Assembly: GCF_002179965.1 (NCBI RefSeq)
Contig: NZ_NGUQ01000011.1
Location: forward strand, 62,001-126,000
Direction: 5' to 3'
DNA length: 64,000 bases
DNA from: Pandoraea sp. PE-S2T-3
GTDB lineage: Bacteria; Pseudomonadota; Gammaproteobacteria; Burkholderiales; Burkholderiaceae
The notes beneath the pieces were generated by a model, which was not told the DNA's origin, searched no databases, and saw only the letters and a program-made list of their open reading frames with translations. Made by a program: the position numbers and the translations under genes. This document shows, one piece after another, positions 60,508 through 64,000 of the stretch. The first letter of the stretch is position 1. Every line of letters starts with the position of its first letter.

Positions 60508-61610
60508 TCGCGGGCAAACTGCGCGGCGATACGCCCGGAGCGAGCGCCCCGGGTGAGTGCCCACTGCAATGCAGCGTCTCGGGCTTCGGCGATCTGTGCA
60601 TCGTCGAAGCCCTGATGCCCGAGCCAAAGGGCCACGGCCGCCAGATACTCGTCTTGCGAGAAGCCGTAGAACGTCAGCCACAGACCGAAGCGCTCCGAGA
60701 GCGATATCTTCTCTTCCACCGCGTCGCCCGGATGCAGCTCGCCGTTCGCGCCCGCGTGCGTGTCTAGGTTGTCGCTGGCGGACTCCGGCACGAGATGCCG
60801 GCGATTCGATGTGGCATACACCAGCACGTTCGCCGCACCGCCAGACACCGAACCATCGAGCGCCGTTTTCAATCCCTTGTAGCTCGACTCCCCCGGCTCG
60901 AACGACAGATCGTCGCAGAACAACACGAAGCGCTCGGGGCGCGCACGCAGCAAGCCCACGATATGCGGCAGATCGTCGAGATCGGCCTTGTCCACTTCGA
61001 CCAGCCGCAGGCCCAACGGCGCGAACTGGTACAGGCACGCTTTGACCAGCGACGACTTGCCCGTGCCACGCGCGCCGGTGAGCAGCACGTTGTTGGCGGG
61101 ATGCCCGGCGACGAACTGCGCCGTATTGCGCTCGATGACTTCACGCTGACGCGACACGTTGCGTAAGTCGTCGAACGAGATCAGTTGCGGATCGGTCACG
61201 GGCACCAGCCTTGCACCGCCCTGCCCGCCCTGTCCACCCCGCGAGCCCCGCCAGTGGAAGGCCACCGACGCGCTCCAGTCGACCGTCGGCGACTGGTCGC
61301 CGGTCAGCCACTGTTCGACCAGCGCCGTGAGGCGATCCAGCCGTGCGCACAACGGGGCAAGGGCGTCTTGCCCCCCACCGTTGCCGGGTACGCCGCCCGG
61401 TGTCGTTCCTGAGTTGATGGATGGCGATGCCTGCGCTGCCGACGCCCGCGCCACGGGCGAGGTGCCCCCCGGCCCCTGCTGCCCGCTGTACAACGGCGCG
61501 TCCGTCGAAGCGCGGTCGCCCGCGCCCTGTCCCGGCACGGCCTCATGACCGTTGGCCGGCGTGGTTCCTCGCTCCCGGTGTGCCGTCGATTTCCACGCGG
61601 TGCCTGTCAT
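60435..61610 (-). CDS. DUF815 AAA+ ATPase
   Basis: 391 residues. The N-terminal ~80 residues are Gly/Pro/Ser-rich and disordered-looking. The ATPase core has Walker A TGARGTGKSS (178-187), Walker B FVLFCDDLSF (228-237), sensor YATSNRRHLVP and an arginine-rich C-terminal lid. DUF815 proteins (YcaC/ATPase-like, often in proteobacteria) have no settled role. It overlaps the upstream EamA gene stop by four bases and so is co-expressed with that transporter. The 3' end overlaps the convergent VOC gene. Confidence 0.9.
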   Translation of the reverse strand: MTGTAWKSTAHRERGTTPANGHEAVPGQGAGDRASTDAPLYSGQQGPGGTSPVARASAAQASPSINSGTTPGGVPGNGGGQDALAPLCARLDRLTALVEQWLTGDQSPTVDWSASVAFHWRGSRGGQGGQGGARLVPVTDPQLISFDDLRNVSRQREVIERNTAQFVAGHPANNVLLTGARGTGKSSLVKACLYQFAPLGLRLVEVDKADLDDLPHIVGLLRARPERFVLFCDDLSFEPGESSYKGLKTALDGSVSGGAANVLVYATSNRRHLVPESASDNLDTHAGANGELHPGDAVEEKISLSERFGLWLTFYGFSQDEYLAAVALWLGHQGFDDAQIAEARDAALQWALTRGARSGRIAAQFARDYAGRRFAASLDAAKSDVPPTATP

Positions 61611-62530
61611 GCCGGCACCTCATCCGAATCCGATGCATCGTCCCCGCCGAAGCCCGGCAACGGACGCTTCCAGCGCTGCGCAATCGCCACGCCCACCAGC
61701 GCCACGCCGCCGCCAAGAATATGGAAGGTATGCAATTGCTCGCCCAGCATCAGCACAGCCAGCACTGCCGTCATCACCGGCAGCACGTTGATGAACATGC
61801 TGCAACGATTGGGGCCAAGATGGCGAATGCCCTGAATCCACAGAATCGGCAACAGAATCGACGCACCGAGCCCCGCGTACAACACCAGCGGCACGGTCGC
61901 CACATTGAGTTGCGCCTGCCCGGCGGGCACCAGCGCGACCATCGGAATCATCGTGATCAATGCCGCGCACGCCTGCACATACGCCGACTGTGTCGACGGC
62001 AACGCAACGTGCCAGCGGCGCAGCAATACGCTGTACAGCCCGTAAGACGCCGAGGCGATCAGCATCAGCACGTCGCCCAAGTGAATACCGCCGTCGAGCA
62101 GCGTGGCCGGATGGCCCCGCCCGATCAGGTACACGAGCCCCGCGAGCGAGAGCAAACCGCCGACGAGCATGCCGAGCGTCGGCGGCTCGCGCAGCAGCGC
62201 CACACTCCAAAGCAACGTCAGCAGCGGTGCGAGCGCCGTCACGATGGCCATGTTCGTTGCCGTGGTGCTATGCGCCGCGAGATACGACAGGCTCTGATAG
62301 AACGACATGCTCAGAAAGCCGAGGAAACCGAGCTTCGCCAACTGCGGGCGCACATGCGACCAGTTGCGCATCAGCGGCCGAATGACGAAAGGTGTCAAGA
62401 CCGCGACGGCCAGCACTAGCCGATAGAACGTAATCGCCGATGGCGCGATCGCGCTGGCAGAGAGTTTCGAGACGATGACGTTGCCGGCCCACAACAGCAT
62501 GGCGCCCAACGGATACAGGATGTACCCCAT
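61607..62530 (-). CDS. EamA/DMT-family transporter
   Basis: 307 residues from the ATG at 62530; a GTG at 62596 would add 22 mostly basic residues before the first membrane helix. Ten hydrophobic segments in two EamA repeats, with LGAMLLWAGNVIVSKLSAS and NRCSMFINVLPVMTAVLAVL. The acidic C-terminal tail is DDASDSDEVPA. Metabolite export. It is divergent from the AraC gene at 62635, which probably regulates it, and translationally coupled to DUF815. Confidence 0.9.
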   Translation of the reverse strand: MGYILYPLGAMLLWAGNVIVSKLSASAIAPSAITFYRLVLAVAVLTPFVIRPLMRNWSHVRPQLAKLGFLGFLSMSFYQSLSYLAAHSTTATNMAIVTALAPLLTLLWSVALLREPPTLGMLVGGLLSLAGLVYLIGRGHPATLLDGGIHLGDVLMLIASASYGLYSVLLRRWHVALPSTQSAYVQACAALITMIPMVALVPAGQAQLNVATVPLVLYAGLGASILLPILWIQGIRHLGPNRCSMFINVLPVMTAVLAVLMLGEQLHTFHILGGGVALVGVAIAQRWKRPLPGFGGDDASDSDEVPA

Positions 62531-62634
62531 GACGATTCCCACAGAAGTCAGAAAAAGGAAGGTCCATCGTCGGCGATAACCTTTTGGGTGTCTCACGCTA
62601 AAATAACCAAACCTATCTCAAAAAAGACATCGTC

Positions 62635-63411
62635 ATGGCGCCGACGGATCTGATTTCGACCGATCACCTTCGCTTCGAACGCACCCCCATGCCGATGGCT
62701 GCGATGGCGGTCGATTACGGCCACAACACGTTCATCGCATCGCACCGGCACCGGCGCGCGCAACTGCTCTATGCCATTGAAGGGGTGATGATCGTCGCGG
62801 CGCCGTCCGGGCGCTGGGTGGTGCCGCCCACGCGCGGCGTGTGGCTGGCTGCCGGGCTCGAACACACGGTGCAGATGAGCGGCAACGTGAAGATGCGCAC
62901 GGTGTTTGTCGAACCCGACGCCGCCAAGCTGCCCCAAGCGAGCTGCGTGGTGGATATCTCGCCACTGGTACGCGAACTGATACTGGCCGCCATCGCCATT
63001 CCGCTCGACTACGCGCCAGACTCACGCGACGCCCGGCTCATGCGGCTGTTGCTGGACGAATTGACCGCCCTGCCCGTGCTGCCGCTCTATCTGTCGTGGC
63101 CACGCGACGCGCGGCTCGCCCGCGTGTGCGACCGGCTGGTGCAGACACCGGCCGACGCCGCCACACTCGACGACTGGGCACGCGAAGTGAGCCTGTCGGC
63201 CAAGACCTTCCAGCGGCGTTTTGCGGCGGAGACGGGAATCACGTTCGGGCGTTGGCGTCAGCAGGCACGCTTGCTACAGGCGCTCGAAGCGCTCGCGCAT
63301 GGCGAGAAGATCGTCAACGTGGCGCTCGATCACGGCTATGCTAGTCAAAGCGCGTTTGCCGCGATGTTCAAGCGGCACTTCGGCGTGCCGCCGTCGGCGT
63401 TTTATCGTTGA
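62635..63411 (+). CDS. AraC-family transcriptional regulator
   Basis: 258 residues. An N-terminal cupin-like ligand domain (HRHRRAQLLYAIEGVMIVAA, VVPPTRGVWLAAGLEHTVQM) precedes a double HTH at about 165-255 (DDWAREVSLSAKTFQRRFAA, then VALDHGYASQSAFAAMFKRH, FGVPPSAFYR). The likely target is the divergent EamA-DUF815 unit. A YCII-like gene follows 20 bp downstream. Confidence 0.93.
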   Translation: MAPTDLISTDHLRFERTPMPMAAMAVDYGHNTFIASHRHRRAQLLYAIEGVMIVAAPSGRWVVPPTRGVWLAAGLEHTVQMSGNVKMRTVFVEPDAAKLPQASCVVDISPLVRELILAAIAIPLDYAPDSRDARLMRLLLDELTALPVLPLYLSWPRDARLARVCDRLVQTPADAATLDDWAREVSLSAKTFQRRFAAETGITFGRWRQQARLLQALEALAHGEKIVNVALDHGYASQSAFAAMFKRHFGVPPSAFYR

Positions 63412-63431
63412 TCGTTTACGGAGACACCCTC

Positions 63432-63728
63432 ATGCATTACCTGCTGACTTACGAACTCGTCGATGACTATCTCGACCGGCGCGCTGACTATCGCGACGCG
63501 CATCTGGCGCTCGCGTGGCAAGCGGTGGATCGGGGTGACTTGTTGCTGGCGGGGGCATTGGAAGATCCCGTCGACACGGCGGCATTGCTGTTCGAGGGCG
63601 AGAGTGCGGCGTCGGCCGAGGCGTTCGCCAATGCCGATCCATATGTGCGCAACGGGCTGGTGAAATCGTGGCGCGTGCGGCCGTGGAAAACTGTCGTAGG
63701 GAAGATGGCGAGTACGCCGGTGCGCTGA
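63432..63728 (+). CDS. YCII-related protein
   Basis: 98 residues. The YCII fold shows YLLTYELVDDYLDRRADYRD, with the family Asp and His in DAHLALAW, LAGALEDPVDTAALLF and FANADPYVRNGLVKSWRVRPWKTV. Members act as small catalytic or dimeric binding proteins, often unassigned. It lies 20 bp after the AraC gene with the leader GGAGACACCCTC and may be co-transcribed. Confidence 0.9.
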   Translation: MHYLLTYELVDDYLDRRADYRDAHLALAWQAVDRGDLLLAGALEDPVDTAALLFEGESAASAEAFANADPYVRNGLVKSWRVRPWKTVVGKMASTPVR

Positions 63729-63755
63729 AGGTGAATTTCTGCGGCACAAAAAACA

Positions 63756-63787
63756 AAACGCGCTTGGCGATGAAGCCAAGCGCGTTT
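63756..63787 (-). terminator. Terminator of the tRNA transcription unit
   Basis: The 13-bp stem AAACGCGCTTGGC/GCCAAGCGCGTTT has a GATGAA loop. On the minus strand an A-rich plus region (63748-63758) gives the T-run. It ends the tRNA-Ala/tRNA-Glu transcript and also lies just past the YCII gene. Confidence 0.8.
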
Positions 63788-63846
63788 GCCGACAACCGAT
63801 TATCTGACGTGCAACCGGAGCTAACCGAGTGTCACGCCGATGAATC

Positions 63847-63922
63847 TGGCGTCCCCTAGGGGATTCGAACCCCTGTACTCACCGTGAAAGGGTGATGTCC
63901 TAGGCCTCTAGACGAAGGGGAC
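63847..63922 (-). tRNA. tRNA-Glu (anticodon TTC)
   Basis: 76 nt including an encoded CCA end. The acceptor GTCCCCT pairs with AGGGGAC; the anticodon loop is CTTTCAC, giving TTC; the T-loop segment is GGTTCGAATCC. It is downstream of tRNA-Ala on the same strand. Confidence 0.97.
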
Positions 63923-63937
63923 TTAAAGTCTTCCGTT

Positions 63938-64000
<63 letters not shown>

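Overview
The window looks like chromosomal DNA of a beta-proteobacterium of the family Burkholderiaceae, most likely Pandoraea or a close relative. This is inferred from the high G+C content, the aerobic benzoyl-CoA (box) catabolic cluster with a shikimate-kinase-type BoxR regulator, the complete cyoABCD oxidase operon, and the dense mix of LysR, TetR and AsnC regulators next to single target genes. I saw no insertion sequence, phage module, CRISPR array, replication origin or rRNA gene. Two tRNA genes (Glu, and Ala cut by the window edge) close the window.

Layout. 1-5.4 kb: a cut quinone oxidoreductase, a LysR regulator carrying a pure hexanucleotide repeat, an orphan protein with kinase-like motifs, DUF523, a PfpI-like protein and a TetR regulator. 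5.5-16 kb: the box cluster. boxC-boxB-boxA read leftward, boxR lies upstream of boxC, and a rightward block holds a DUF4863 protein, boxD, benzoate-CoA ligase and an alpha/beta hydrolase. Together these take benzoate through benzoyl-CoA, its 2,3-epoxide and ring hydrolysis to 3,4-dehydroadipyl-CoA. 16-29 kb: TetR/FAD-monooxygenase pair, selD, two Tat-exported proteins, LysR with a split chromate transporter, a 544-residue orphan, LysE exporter, DUF3047 and an ftsI-like transpeptidase. 29-33.3 kb: cyoABCD (leftward). 33.8-43 kb: amino-acid exporter with AsnC, diguanylate cyclase, LysR-MFS, a cysteine-cluster regulator, YnfA, SlyX, DUF1439, and ohr with a TetR gene. 43-54 kb: a Fur-box TonB receptor, AsnC-EamA, SDR/LysR, TetR/NTF2-like, and an ABC-2 exporter. 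54-64 kb: DJ-1-like, GNAT, DUF1993, a possible secreted effector, a molbindin/NifQ-like pair, DUF1275, SDR, VOC, EamA-DUF815, AraC-YCII and the tRNAs.

Most intergenic regulatory logic can be read directly. Several regulator genes sit beside clear dyads that fit their family: TetR at 16.9, 42.3/42.9 and 49.7 kb, LysR at 22.4 and 48.0 kb, a cysteine-cluster regulator at 39.4 kb, BoxR at 10.1 kb and Fur at 45.4 kb. The candidates for undescribed biology are the orphan proteins. The 245-residue protein at 55.6 kb has an N-terminal stretch resembling the translocation motif of Salmonella SifA-class type III effectors. The 474-residue protein at 1.7 kb has HipA/PI4K-type kinase motifs. The NifQ-like/molbindin pair suggests molybdenum handling with no nif genes in view. 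No type III secretion genes lie in the window, so the effector idea stays inferential.
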